A stretch of DNA of 64,000 nucleotides from Strobilurus pachycystidiatus (GCA_019915135.1 JAHLMK010000022.1:682001-746000), one strand, 5' to 3'; positions 1-14,400 are shown, counted from the first letter of the stretch. Numbers and translations: made by a program. The notes: generated from the letters alone by a model not told the origin.

Positions 1-282
1 TCTGAGTCTAGTGTATCTGCATCTGTGACGAAGAGCAGTGCGGAGACGACGACGACGACGAGCTCGAGTGCGGAAGAAACGACCAAGAGCTCGAGTGCGG
101 AAGAAACGACCACGACCTCGGCGGCGGCGACGGTGCAAGAGAGCGACTCACCGACTTCCACGGCTCAGAAAACGACTTCCGCCGCGTCTCAAGTCACGAC
201 TTCCACTGTGAAGGACGATTCACCCACTGCCAGTACCGATTCTGATTCACAGGCCTCCGCATCCGCATCCGCATCGGCGTAA
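1..282 (+). CDS. 3' end of a Ser/Thr/Ala-rich protein (partial)
   Basis: The frame is open from base 1 and ends at TAA 280-282, so only the last 93 codons are present. The protein is almost entirely Ser, Thr, Ala, Glu and Asp, with imprecise repeats of SSSAEETTKS type and a tail of SASASASA. Low-complexity Ser/Thr-rich tracts of this kind are common in secreted, O-mannosylated or GPI-anchored fungal wall proteins. No hydrophobic GPI signal follows, so a wall location is only a guess. It could equally be a disordered tail of an intracellular protein. The upstream part lies outside the window. Confidence 0.6.
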   Translation, partial: SESSVSASVTKSSAETTTTTSSSAEETTKSSSAEETTTTSAAATVQESDSPTSTAQKTTSAASQVTTSTVKDDSPTASTDSDSQASASASASA

Positions 283-1063
283 CCACGCCAACAAAAAAAA
301 AAGATCATGTATATATACCACGACTGCTGCTTAGGACCGTTACTCGATTACTTAGTTATTTCCTCACTTATCAATGACCGTGACTCGGAACTGTATACCT
401 CTGGCTCTTAAAAGTTTACATACCTCGATTCAAATTTGAATGGAATTTTTCTTCTCCTGCATGCGACGAGTGTGCCAACTCGTCTTTGTAGCCGCTGTGT
501 TTTGTCGTATCCGAGTGCATACGAGCAATAGCAAAAGACTGATGACTCCAGAAGGGGCCGGTCCTGGGCCTGGAGGGCGAAGTCCAGCGAAACCGCCCGC
601 ACCTGCACCCCCGCCCCCCTATGATAGTGCCACTCTTGCGTTCATGTATGGGGGCCGAAGACCACGACCTTCGTTTGCGGTCGGTAGATTGAGAGATATT
701 GTTTGTACTATCACAAGACAAGACTGCGGTTTGTTGTATACTTGACAAGCATTCACCACTACTACGCCGAAGATTGTACAAACAGCTCTGATTTTCCTGG
801 TGAAACTTTCAAAGTTCATGTTGAGCCACTGGTGTATGTGGAATTCGAAGCTTGGCATCGAAAGACACAACATCATCAGCTTGTATATCACATCACGAAG
901 TAGTATAGAGAGGGCTGGCTACTGTCATGGGCTCCCGTCATTGAAGAGCCAAGATGATCAACGTAAGTACTTGCAGCTCCAGGTCCGCCCTCACGTCGAC
1001 AACTCTCCGCATTCCACCTCTCGGCGAAAAAGATCATGTCGAGCTCGTGTCCAAATGGATTCC
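283..1063. other. intergenic stretch, no gene supported
   Basis: This lies between the stop of the Ser/Thr-rich gene and the convergent 3' end of IMP4. An A-run and a tatatata stretch just after 282 fit a 3' untranslated region. Several short overlapping frames exist on both strands, but none shows a recognisable domain or a consistent splice pattern. Confidence 0.5.
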
Positions 1064-2268
1064 TCATCGCTTAGCCTTTTTCGCGGGCCCAACGCCCGAA
1101 GGGGCAGAGAGAACACTGCGCTTCTTCGCTGTACGAGAGTAGTGAGCCAAGACCCATTCACGCTCAGCCTGCGTCTGCTCTATTGTCCCCTGTCGTATTT
1201 CGTAAGCTAGAAATATGGGAGTGTGAATCCAAGAGGTTCTTAAGCAGTCGGATGTAAGGACCCACGCTTCATTTCGAACCGCGGTCCGACTTCGGCTAGC
1301 TGGACTTGTCGATGAGCTTGAACGAATACGTGATGTCTAGAAGAGGTTAGGGCTGGTAGTTTGGCTGAAGATGAGGCAGTACCGGAAAGATATAAAGTCA
1401 TCTTCGTTCGCAAAGGTCATCACACGCTTGCTGTCTTCCTTGGGTACGGGGAAGAGGTGTTTGAGGACATCCTGTACTCGTTCACCGAGTTTTGAGGAGA
1501 AGTTCTCGAATATGAGGTGTGGATATTGCTCAGAGACGGTGGAGTTTTGATAGGTGGCAATGTCGTGTCGAAGATTGACATTGCTGAGGGTGAAATAGAC
1601 GGTTGGTCCGTGAGGGAAATGTGAGACGATCATTGCATCTATCGTCCGTTCAGCGACGAGTTAGTAAGAATGGAACGGTGAACATACCTGGCTTCCCTCT
1701 GTGCTCATGCAGGACGATCAGATCCGTGACATCGTTGGCGCGACATGCGTCAGCAAGCTCTTTGACGACGTAGTTTCCGCGATTTATACGATGTGAATTC
1801 GGAAAGACAAGACGCATTTCCTGTTGTATGTCAGCGACGAATCAACGTCACTTTGCTTAGTATACCTTTGAGAATTGAAGAAGTTTGGATGAGGGATCTC
1901 GTGAGGTGGTGATGACGATTTTAGGGTCCGAGACGCCTGCTCGCGAGTATTCATTGTCAATGTGAGTACTTGGATCTGCGTTGAAGGTCAGCTACATCAT
2001 TTGTTGGCTTCAGACGTGGAAAACGCACCAGTCTGCGCATCGTCAAACTCCAGCTCCTTTCCCAGCCGTTTTGCGTCCTTCCTCATCTCCGTCGGCAGCG
2101 CCTTTCCCGAGGCTAGAGCATCCTTGAGGACCTGCTTCCGCTCGTAGGTCTGCCGCTCCTGCGCCTCGAGAGACTTTTGGTACACATACGACCGACGTTC
2201 GCGTATTTGTCGTCGTAACTAGAATGATTTCAGTACAATTTGGGTTGTATGGGCGGCGATCCTACCAT
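1064..2268 (-). CDS. IMP4: U3 snoRNP protein IMP4 (Brix domain)
   Basis: Part of the Imp3-Imp4-Mpp10 complex that joins U3 snoRNA to pre-18S rRNA in the nucleolar SSU processome. Seven exons join as 2268-2266, 2218-2029, 1975-1866, 1820-1688, 1638-1383, 1336-1266 and 1206-1064. The N-terminus reads [20 protein letters not shown], matching the yeast start MLRRQARERREYLYRKA. The Brix-domain blocks are present: [49 protein letters not shown] and [17 protein letters not shown]. The C-terminus is a basic tail, AKKAKR. Splicing restores an uninterrupted frame at every junction. The first exon is only the ATG codon, followed by a 47-nt intron. The gene is divergent from DIP2, and the two proteins act in the same particle. 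Confidence 0.96.
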
Positions 2269-2356
2269 GGTCGGAAGGAAGGAGCAAAAAAATGAAGTCA
2301 CGTGCCCTGACGCGAAATTTTGGAAATTCGAAAATTATTGCTTTAGCACGTCCATC
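2269..2356. promoter_or_regulatory. shared divergent promoter of IMP4 and DIP2
   Basis: Only 88 bp separate the IMP4 start codon (2268, minus) from the DIP2 start codon (2357, plus). Any core promoters and 5' leaders must overlap here or extend into the neighbouring gene's transcribed region. The stretch is A/T-rich in its middle (gaaattttggaaattcgaaa). No single TATA box is convincing. Confidence 0.7.
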
Positions 2357-5300
2357 ATGGTGCAGAGCTACCTGCGCCATGGCCCGACGCAGGCATTTGG
2401 CTTGATTTGCAGCGCCTCCTCGAACGCCGTCTATGACGGCAAGCTCGCATATGTCCCCGCCCTGGAGGATATCCTCGTCTGGGATGTCAAAAAAGGCCAA
2501 ATGGTATACTTATACATCTATTTGCTAGCAAAATAAGCTGATTCCTTCTTAGATTGCAATGTGGCACGAAACAGGACATCGGGCAGAGGTTACCTGCATC
2601 GCCCGTTCACCTCAGGCCAGTGTCTTTGCGGTCGGATACGCAGACGGCTCTATCCGACTCTGGAACTCGACGGACGGCTCCGTCATCGCGACGTTCAACG
2701 GGCACAAAAAGTCGGTGTCTATCCTGGCCTTTGATGACCAAGGAACTCGGCTTGCATCTGGCTCGCAGGACACCGATCTCATTCTCTGGGATGTCACCGC
2801 AGAAGCAGGCCTATTCAGGTCGGTACACCCATGTGTGGTCTTCACCGTCTCTGACCTCTCTTCAGACTTCGCGGACATCGCGACCAAATAACGGCCATCC
2901 GCTTCCTGAGGCCGTCGGAAAAATACCCTTCCACGTCCAATGCTTCCCTCGCTGGATTTCTCGTTACTGTCTCCAAAGACACATTCATGAAAGTCTGGGA
3001 TCTATCTACCCAGCACTGTATCCAGACTGTCGTCGCTCACCGCTCTGACGTGTGGGCCATGGATGTGGATCCCGAACAGGAACTGCTGTTTACTGGTAGC
3101 GGCGAAGGAGAAGTCAAGGCTTGGAAGATTGACCACGAGACACTTTTGGAAGGCTTGAAGGAGACTGAGACGGGAGAGGCAAGTACTTCATTTTCTTTTG
3201 CGCATCTTGATAACAGTCTGTCCAGGTCGCGAAACTGATCACCCCATACTCAATCCTGCCCCTTGCCTCCACGCAACGCGTCGCTCAAATCAGCTTCCAT
3301 CCCACCGAGTCCTACGTTGCCGTCCAGTCCCACGACCGCTCAGTGGAAGTATTTCGCGTGCGCACCGAGGAGGAGGTTCTCAAAAAGCAGGCTCGACGGA
3401 AAAAACGCGCCAAGGAAAAGAAGGAGAAACTGGGAAAGGATGCCGCCCCTGCCGCGGAGGAGGAGGACGATGGTGAGATCAAGCTGGTGGACCTCTTCAC
3501 ACCACACGTCGTCATTCGCGCCAACGGTAAAATACGATCGTTCGACTTTGCCACCGACTCTCCCTCAGTCAAAGGCGGTGTACAGGTACGCGTTCTATTC
3601 TTTCGGTCTGTTCCGTGTTGCTCACCTTGAATTGTAGATTTTCATGGGCCTAGCCTCCAATGCAGTGGAAGTCTACAACATTCCTGCTCCTTCAAAATCA
3701 AAAGACGCGCCCCTTGAGGCGAGCCGTCTGTTCTCCGTAGATCTTCCTGGACACAGGACAGACATCAGGTCGTTATCCTTGACATCCGACGATCAATTAT
3801 TGGCCTCTGCGTCGAATGGTATGTCTGATATGCTATCCAGGAGTATCACTTCAGCTCACACGAACTCAGGTGCCGTGAAAATCTGGAACATGAAGACCAC
3901 GTCATGTATACGGACCATGGAATGCGGACACGCCATATGTAGCACCTTCCTCCCCGGCGACCGACATGTCTGTCCTCACTTCATGCTCGTCGTCTTCAGT
4001 AACTCATATCTATGCAGCTGGCCGTTGGAACCAAAAGCGGCGAAATTCTCATATACGACGTTGCTGCGTCCGCGTTGATAGACACCATAAGCGCGCATAC
4101 TGGCGCAGTTTGGTCTTTGCATGTGCGCGCAGATGGAAACGCTATGGTCAGCGGCAGTGCAGACAAGGACGTCAAGTTCTGGGAGTTTGGGAAGAAGGCG
4201 CCTTCTGAGAGCAGTGTGAGTCGTCAAAACTTCTGGTTACGAAGTCAAGTTGACATTGGTCTCAAAGGCTCAGAGTGGTCAAGGGTTAACATTGACGCAC
4301 ATCAGGACCCTCAAAATGACCGATGATGTCCTGGCTGTGAGATACAGCCCCAATGGCAAACTTCTCGCTGTCTCGCTTCTGGATTCGACGGTGAAGGTGT
4401 TCTATCAAGACACGCTCAAATTCTTCCTTTCTCTATACGGGCATAAGGTATATTCAGTCTAGCAAGCGTTGGGGACACATCAACTGATGTTGTATGCGCC
4501 AGTTACCTGTGCTCTCGATGGACATATCGCACGATTCGAAGTTGATCGTCACTTGTTCTGCCGACAAGAACGTGAAGATATGGGGTCTCGACTTTGGAGA
4601 CTGCCACAAATCTATATTCGCCCATGACGAAAGCGTAATGCAGGTTGCCTTTGAGCACCAGTCTCATTACTTCTGGACTGTCGGCAAAGACAGTATGCTG
4701 AAGTACTGGGATGGAGATAAAGTGTGTCGAATCTGTTCACGATCACGCCAATCGTTGCTCATGAAACTGTTAGTTCGAGAACATTCAGAAGCTGGAAGGC
4801 CACCACCGAGAGGTTTGGGCCCTTGCAGTCAGCCACCACGGCAATTTTGTGGTTACTGGCTCGCATGACAAATCCATTCGTGTCTGGGAGAAGCTAGAAG
4901 AACCGGTTCGTTGCATGTATCACTTTCACTATCTTCTCTGACTTACGACCTTTTCAAGCTATTCTTAGAGGAAGAACGCGAACGAGAGCTCGAACAATTA
5001 TACGAGCATGATATTGCAGACGGTCTCAATCGCCAGATCGACGGCGATGAAGCCGACAAGGCTGAGACCACTGCTGTATCGAAACAAACCGCAGAAACTT
5101 TGATGGACGGAGAACGGATCATGGAGGCTCTCACTCTTGCCGATGAAGAGCGCAGGATCTTTGCGGAGTACGACGAGTCTATAGCTCGGACAGGCGACGA
5201 TGGTATTCGACTGCAACCACCCCCGCGTAATCCCGTCCTGGCAGCGTATGATCTCGAACCGGAGGCGTACGTTCTTCGGGTCGTGGAGAAGGTGCGCAGC

Positions 5301-5736
5301 ACATCTCTACACGATGCGCTCCTTGTCTTGCCATTCGGCAGGGTCGTCTCGTTGATGAATTACCTCAACATATGGGCTCAAAAGGTACATGCGCTTGACG
5401 AGATTTTCGTACATCTTTGACCTTTTCTTGTAGGAATGGAACATCCTCCTAGTCTCGAGAATACTATTCTTCTTGTTACGGACGCATCACCACCAGATCG
5501 TGGCTAACCGCATCATGAGAACAGCACTCATTCCACTCAGAAAGCATCTGCGACAAGCTCTGCGCCGCCAGAAGAATGTTATTGCGTACAACATGGCGGC
5601 ATTGCAGCACATGCGTCGGCAGAATGACAACGAAAGGAATGTAAGGTTCTTCGAGGAGGAGGATATGGATGAGGAGAAGATACGTGCCAGGATTTCCGAA
5701 GGAAAGAAGCGAAAACGCGTAGCATTACATGTTTGA
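2357..5736 (+). CDS. DIP2: UtpB-complex WD40 protein DIP2/UTP12 (WDR3)
   Basis: A component of the UtpB subcomplex of the SSU processome, needed for 18S rRNA maturation in the nucleolus. Twelve exons join as 2357-2503, 2553-2818, 2866-3178, 3226-3585, 3638-3818, 3870-3967, 4018-4215, 4268-4447, 4503-4721, 4774-4905, 4959-5384 and 5434-5736, giving 940 aa (yeast Dip2 is 943). The start [17 protein letters not shown] aligns with yeast MVKSYQRFEQAAAFGVI. Two WD40 propellers follow, with repeats such as [28 protein letters not shown] and [18 protein letters not shown]. The C-terminal Utp12 domain contains [14 protein letters not shown]. Intron 3 (3179-3225) has a GC donor (gag|gcaagt). All junctions keep frame. 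Confidence 0.97.
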
Positions 5737-5858
5737 CAGGGTCAGTTGTACTGTTACATGATAATATACTTTGGTAGACCAAGGAAGACCAAGTAGTCAC
5801 TACGCGAGCCGATGAAATAGCTTGTCCCGCCGCCAATGCGTGTACATTGATCGCTACC

Positions 5859-6651
5859 TCAAAGCTTCACCTCTTCGTATTTTGACAGCTCATGCATTAA
5901 CGCCGCCCACCGTCCTCCGTTCCACGTCTGAACATCCTTCCACTCCTCGCTCTCCTTGCCCAGCAATGTCCTCAGCCAGAGAACGAACGCTCCAATCTCC
6001 ATATCCGCGAAGGAAAGCTGATCACCCACAACGAACCTCCCTTTCCCAATCCAGGCATTGACAGATGCGTACTCCTGCTTGAGCTTCGCCCACTCCCGCC
6101 TCCGATCCTCCCCACTGAGCGTCGCTTCCTCGAGGGTCTTCCCAAGAATTTTTTCCTTCGCTTCTCGGAAGTGGGCCTGGCTGCGAGGGTTGAGTATGCC
6201 GTGCATCGGGGGGAATGCGAATTGCCAGAGGCTGGGGAGGGATGATTCAAATGCGTCGCGGAAGGCGGCGTGAAGGGCGTATGAATTTGGGCCCAAAGGA
6301 AAGAGGCGCGGCGTAGATGGATAATTCTCGTCGAGGTAATGCGCTATGGCCTGTGATTCGGCGATTATTGCGTTCGTGGAGTCGTCGCGTATGACAGGCA
6401 GGCTATAGTAGGGAGCATTCGGCGTAGGAAGAAGACTAAGGGTGGAGTAGAGTGCTTTGATATCGGGATACTCGATCCAAGTAGTCGAGTATGGAAGGCC
6501 CTTGTAGTTCAATGCATATCTGCAAAATCTTTGTCATTTCATGCAGACACAGGTATAATTTTGGGCAACGGATATACCTGACTTTCCACGTGTTGTTGCT
6601 CGGGGAGAAGGAGTCATTGCGCGACGAAGGTATATCAAAAAGGGTGATCAT
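5859..6651 (-). CDS. glutathione transferase, fungal class A (GSTFuA-like)
   Basis: A cytosolic glutathione transferase of 244 aa from two exons (6651-6578 and 6519-5859), with an intron that splits an Arg codon. The N-terminus MITLFDIPSSRNDSFSPS, then the segment YALNYKGLPYSTTWIEYPDI, are the thioredoxin-fold start typical of the basidiomycete GSTFuA class. That class is expanded in wood-decay fungi and binds or conjugates lignin- and wood-derived phenolics. The block LPVIRDDSTNAIIAESQAIA is the glutathione-binding beta strand with the conserved ES pair. The all-alpha C-terminal domain holds GRFVVGDQLSFADMEIGAF, including the usual SFADMEIGA motif. The gene converges on DIP2, with 122 bp between the stops. 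Class assignment is by recalled similarity; the substrate is not known. Confidence 0.88.
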
Positions 6652-7215
6652 TCTTCACTGTGTCGAGTGAGTGCAGGAGTGGTACTCGCAAGACAAACTC
6701 CGGTCCTTTTCATTCATCGACTGAGTCAGATTGCAGTTTCAATCATGAATCAATGCCATAAATACATCGATGGCGCACGATGTCCGATGGCCGTGGTGAT
6801 ACTATAATTTAGCATCTGACGAAGCTTCAACTTCGTCCGAACTTCGAGTGTCAACCAAGTCGAAGATATGTAACAAGCACATGTGATGTGCGCCTTGCTT
6901 CCAGTGGTACAAACACGATTCATATACGTAGGTGCGTAAAAGGGTTTCTGATTCGAGAATCGAGAACATTGCCACTGTGATGCGGCGGGTTCATGAAATA
7001 TAAGAGGAAATGTACGATAATGCAATCATGCGATGAGGATTCTGTGCTTATCCGTGAGAGAGTGAGAAAATATGCTGTTCCGAGGTGGTTCCTGATGCGA
7101 GATGAGAAAGAAATGCAAGTCCGTGCCAGCTGTTCCATCTCAAAGTCACGGGTGAGACCCAAAGTGGAAGAACAGATGGAATGCCGACTTACAAGAGAAA
7201 GTATGCGTCAAAACT
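6652..7215. other. intergenic stretch, no gene supported
   Basis: Upstream of the GST start and downstream of the SR-protein stop. It holds a few open frames on both strands without domains or splice support. The plus-strand frame running through 6993-7715 is antisense to the SR-protein tail. I see no RNA gene. Confidence 0.5.
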
Positions 7216-9178
7216 TCAGTAGTAATCATATCGGCTGTAAGCGTCTGAATGTTGTCGTCGGTAATAATCTTCGAGCTGTTCTTGGTAGTTCTCTCCATGA
7301 CGAGAGTAGGAGTATTGCTTATCGTAATCGTAGACGGAGGTCGTATGCTGCGGTTCCTTCCTGTAATCGCGCTCGCTCCAGTAGTATCCCTTGTCGCCGT
7401 AGTGATACGAATCCGGTGGCAACAAATAGCCACGGTCATAATGAGAGTCTGACGGATTGTAGGGATCGTCAACTCGAGCGCGTTCGGGAGAATATGGCCG
7501 CGTGGTATCGGAACAAGAGAAAGATGGCTGAGAGGAAAGGTGGCTATAACGCGTCGGTGCGCGTTCCGGAGATTGAGAGCGTGAGCGCCGACCATAGTCA
7601 CGATTGTTACTCAAGTTCTCGAAGCGTGGTGGAGAAGAGGGGCGTGACATTGAGTACTCGTCCACTGATGATGGATGGTGCAGTATCTGTTGACGTGGTC
7701 AGACAACGAAGATGAGTTCTAGAACTGCCATCTACCTCGTCTTTGGGAAGGAACACTGACACCTTGCTGTCACCAAGAAGTCCGCCATTCAATTTTTGAA
7801 CGGCGACTTCGGCATCTCTTGGGGTTGTGAATTCCATGAATCTATGAAGACTTCGAGCAGCGATTCCCTACATAGAAGTTACCTACGTACCCTCGGCCGT
7901 TCCGTCTCTTTTCCAAGTCACAGTACACGATAGGTCTTCCTGAAAGCCGGCCGAAGTCCTTGAGCTGCTGCCAACAAATGTGGCGAGGAATTCCCGATAC
8001 GACAACACGAAAGCGCGTGCCGTTCCTTTACAAGTGCGGTTAGACGGTCGCAAACTGCAAACAAACAAGATAGAACCTTGATGACTCGGAGCGTAATCGG
8101 TTTGGGGAAGATTTCCGCTTCTTGGTAGCCTTAACCGACACTATAGGAACTGCATGACGCGCTTCGTGTGCGTATTCTACGGTGACGTCTGCGGGGGAGC
8201 TATGAGCGATTTTGGTTGAGTACACGTTATACCGTACTCTTTCCAAGGAAACTGTATTGAGAAAATGTTTCCAACACCGTCTTAGCATCCTGTCAAATAG
8301 TGTGAGCTCAGCGGGATGCAACGTCAAGGGCGACTACCAACCTCTTTTGACTCATACTCCACAAAACAGTATGCTGTATGGAAATTTAGATCATCGATCT
8401 TTCCTAGTAAGCAACTCTCATACAATGTCCAGGTTTGACCTTGAATTCGGTCAAATCTCCGTACCTCTGGAGAAGCTAAAGAAGCATGAGCGTAGATGCG
8501 CATATACTAGGTTCCATATTGCTTACATCTCTCATATCCTGCGTCGCCACATCCTTGGGAATATCTGCAGGCAATCAGTATCTGCATTATCACGCGTAAG
8601 CTGTGTAGCGCTTGACCTCTTATGAAAAGACGTCTCTCTGAACGTGTCAAGGTGCCACATTCGGCGTTGACGAGATCCTTCCGAAGGGGATGCGCAAACT
8701 CTGCCGTTATCTCTGTGAACAATACGCGTATCAGGCCACGACAACAGCATAGAAAAACAATAACTTGCGTTTCCCAAGAAAGTAGTGGTCGCGGAGGTCA
8801 TCTAAGGCGGTCTGTGCGTCCTATAAAGCAATTCGTCGCGTGCGCCACATCGGCTCGACAGTCCGACTGACCTCTGCCTTTGCAAACTCTACGAACGCGT
8901 AATCTAAGGGCCGGTCAGTGAGCTCTGAGGACGGCTTGAAAAGCGCGCTCACGTTGGCCAACCATCATCTTGACCTCTGTGACGTCCCCGTACTTGGCGA
9001 GGCCCTGTCAAACGCGTCAGATGCAGCAGGACAGGCAGTAAACGGCGCACCCTCCTGATTTCCTCGTCCTTGACTTGGTCTGGGAGATCTAGACGCGTAA
9101 CGATGAGCACGATGCCCCTCGACGACGACTGCGAAGCCCACCTCGCAGGTACAGACGCTTGAGTACGATGGCCGGCAT
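7216..9178 (-). CDS. SR-type RNA-binding protein with three RRMs and an RS/Tyr-rich tail
   Basis: A likely nuclear mRNA-binding or splicing factor. The start is MPAIVLKRLYLRD at 9178. RRM1 is rebuilt across short introns: LPDQVKDEEIRRGLAKYGDV, then HYAFVEFAKAE and FLGKQITAEFAHPLRKD. RRM2 has GDLTEFKVKP, YCFVEYESKEDAKTVLETF and FLGKNVTVEYAHEARHA. RRM3 is FRVVVSGIPRHICWQQLKDF, then GRGFMEFTTPRDAEVAVQKL, with a WQxLKD pattern like the pseudo-RRM of SRSF1 and Npl3. The final exon (7686-7216) encodes a tail of SRSQSPERAP and many Tyr/Asp/Ser residues, ending DAYSRYDYY. The exon after RRM1's HYFLGK appears to use a GC donor (gcaagt). The linker between RRM1 and RRM2 (about 8650-8480) is not fully resolved, so exon borders there are approximate. 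Confidence 0.85.
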
Positions 9179-9462
9179 GGTCGCCGTGAAGGCGGGTGAG
9201 GAAAAAGGACAGAAATGAATGAGAGTAGGAAAGAGAGAGGAGCGCGGGCAAAGGCGGCCACGAGACGAGAAGAAAGACAAGCAGCCAATTTCGAAGCCGT
9301 CGAAGATGCCCCATTTTCGAACTCAGACTGGGTTCCCTGTCGGACCGACCGAACGGCACAAGAGCAGATACTTAGGGCAGTTTGCAACGAATCCAAATCA
9401 TAATTATATTCGCGATATATCTGTGTTGGCGCCACCAAAAGTAATCAATTAGAAGCGCCACA

Positions 9463-11184
<1,722 letters not shown>

Positions 11185-11411
11185 AGTGGGAATTAGGAGA
11201 CACCGGTGTGTAAGTAATTCCGACGGCATTGGTAAGTAAAAAGTTTATGACTCATTTGCGATGTATATACTTATGACCCTCATACATGAGTCTTATGTTT
11301 ACTTATGTAACGAACTCCTTCGCATCGTATGTGTACATAGTATCAGTAGGAAGAAGATTAAATAGATGGTAAATCTACAGTGCACATCAAATAACAATAC
11401 ACGACCGACGT

Positions 11412-14400
11412 TCATGAACTTCTGTTGGGAACCTGTCCATACAACGAACGTGCATCAGGACGAGGTCTCTGGTCCAACATCGAAGCAGAATCTCCCATGA
11501 AGGATCTCCACTGCTCGTCAATACCAGCATCTCCCGTCATCATCATCCCGAAATCAAGCAATCTCGCGTCTGCCATTGCCAAGGTCCCCGTCGCGGTCTG
11601 TGCTTGCTGCTGGGGCTGGTACGTATTTCCGCTCGAAGATGCAAACGCCGAGGGTTCCTCGATCTCGGAATAGAGCACATTTGGATGCGATCCATTCGTT
11701 TGAGTGCCGGTAGCACCGTTCAAGGTACTATAAGACGAGAAGGGCTGTTGGCCGTACGATCCCGAGGCGAAGCCATTGGTATTTTGCGGTGCAAATGCCT
11801 CAGCTTCTGCATAGGCAGGTGTATGATACTCGCTGGGTGGCGTATAGGCGGGATGCTGGTTCTGAGGGAGGAGAGCTAGATATTCGACTAATGAAGGATG
11901 AACGTCCAATGTTTCAGGACTAGATGCATTCGTTGACTCCGGTGATGCAGACTTGGAAGTCTGGTAGTCAGTCATTGGGGATGCAGAGCCAGAACCAGAA
12001 AAAGGGTGGTTTTTCCTGTTGACACCACGCTTGGCCATGAGCCTGCTGAAGAGAACGCGGGTCTGTCCACCAAATAACGCCAGCTCGTCCTCTCCGTAAT
12101 CAGAGCCCACCGATGAAGGAAGAGGGGCAGGGGCATTGCCAGAGCGGAATTGTGAATAAATTTGGAAGGCCTTATTCTTGAGCGCCGTCAGAATACCCTT
12201 TGAACTCGCGTCAGTGTGTGGTTGCGGTGTACAAGAGATGGAAAGTACATATCCACTCCTAGCACGACGCGAAGTGAGAGCAGCCTTCTCGAAAAGGTCG
12301 CAAGCAAGACCCAGTTCTATGAAGGCATTCGCAGCCATACTTGACGATGGTGAACGAGTGACTATTGAGCCCACGATGATCTAAAAACAATCATGAAGTC
12401 AGCAGAGTGAGGGCCCAACTCGCAGTGACGTACAGCAGCGGAGAATACTATAATGTTGAGGTCAGAAGACTTGTCCTTTCAAGGAAAGAATCACTTGCGA
12501 TGTGTCCAAGCACCCCAGGATCGTCCACATAGTCGCGAAAATTTCTCGTGGTAGTTGAGACTTGATTTGATGACGCCAGAAGCACATCGGTATGCCGCCA
12601 AGAATGAAGGGGCGTATGGACTTCGGAGAGGATTTATCGGATGGTCGAGCATCGCTTGTGCAAAAAAGCTACGGTGGATGAAGAGTAACGCTGAGACAGT
12701 AAGGCCACAGTGTTCAAGTCAGACAAAGATGATCAACTCACTGACTGTTCGGAATTGCCCCAGTATGCACTTACTCATGTATTTCGATGGCGTAGTCTGG
12801 TCGTCACATGGCGCCAAGAAGACATTGAGGTGTGGAGGGAGGGGTTTTTCTCTAACTTTACGATCCAAATCAAGTATCGTTTCATACGTCGGCGGTTCCG
12901 CTGCCAATGTCAGTTCCAGGATATTGGAGAATATTTCATTGCAAAACTCATATTTCCACTGTAGGTCTGTGGGCAGGTTTTGCTTAGTCTGTGAGACCGT
13001 GAAGAGTGGAGTCGACACGCACATCCTACTTTGTGATTGCCATTCTCATCCAAGGTAAGCTCCTCGTCGATAGGGTACTCGCAATCGATGTATGAGAGCC
13101 GGATAGATGGTGGTCGTCCGAGCGACATGCTCTGCACAAACAAATCAGTCGTTTGCAAAGTTTGCTATGAAAAAAGAGCCGACATACATAGAGGAGGTCG
13201 GTACAGAAGATTTCGTAGAAGAGTGATCTTCTCCGTTGGACTGTTTTCGGATCCATCTTCCAGCGCGCGCTGTCACGATCTACGAAGAAAAAAATGAGGT
13301 GTAATCTAGCGTTCCACTAGGTCGAAGACCTACGCAAACCAAGCTATATACGGTATCAGTGGATACTGTCGACCTTGGTAATAGGTACACTCACGCTTTG
13401 GGCAAGTTTCGCGCCTAGTGACATGATCGACCACTGCTTTGCGTTAGACGGTTGCTTCTGCGACACCTTGTCGGATCAGCTTACTGCACTATCCATCGTG
13501 TATCGCTTGCCTCCCATGGCATGGTATGAGGCAATCAACACGACAGCCTGAACCGTCGATAGTTCCGGAGAATCGAATATTGACCGTAATGACAACGCAG
13601 CGCGACCGAGATGGTAGTAATTCTCTGCATCAAAGTGGTCTGGATAGAGATTGGTTACGAGAATGAGCCACACTATTCCGTAACTTACATGGCTCCAGAG
13701 TCAGATCCACAAGGGAGCCTATAGAAAATAGCATGTAGAGCACAGCAAGCTTGTGCGCGGATACCGTTTGGGTGGCAGCCTGGATCCCTTTGCTTCTGTC
13801 CTTGACGATTTTGTAGACGGGAGTCAGGATATCGTCGATGATCTCATCACGACGAACAGGTCGGAAGTGCCAACCTGCATGTTCAAAGTATGTTTCACAA
13901 AGAGCCCAAGCGCGAGGTCGTTCCGGCAGATAGTCGAACAATGAATCCAGGGCGTTCTCCCAGTTGACGTCGCCATCCGCAGTAAAGGGGAAGGTGTTCG
14001 AGAGTCGAGCAATGTCCAGAGAAATCGGGGGATAATCTTCGTCAGCACTTGACGAGCTCGCCTCGAGTTCGGCACCGGCCTGGTATATGATCAGCTCCCG
14101 AGAAGACCTAGAAGGCATTTGCGAACCAGGAATAAGGTCTTCAAAACGGAGTCAGACGGTGATAATGAGAAAATCAATCTAGTGACGTACCTCAGAGCCA
14201 GCAGAACGCCCAAAGTACTTTGCTTCTCCACGATCTCCAATAGTGAGAGTGCCTAAAGCGTCGATGGAACTGATGTCTGGTTCTCGCGTCGCCTTTTCCT
14301 TCTGCGCCTGGGGAGGTGAGTCCGGGCCGAATTTGATTGACAGAAGGTCCTCGCGTAGGAGAGGGTGGCACTCGTTGGATACACCAGCTTGAAATATGGC

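Noticed and set aside
954..1142. Plus-strand small open frame
   Set aside because: It overlaps the last exon of IMP4 in antisense and reaches past its stop; the IMP4 frame is conserved.
6993..7715. Plus-strand open frame of 240 aa
   Set aside because: It lies antisense to the RS/Tyr-rich last exon of the SR-type protein and has no domain.
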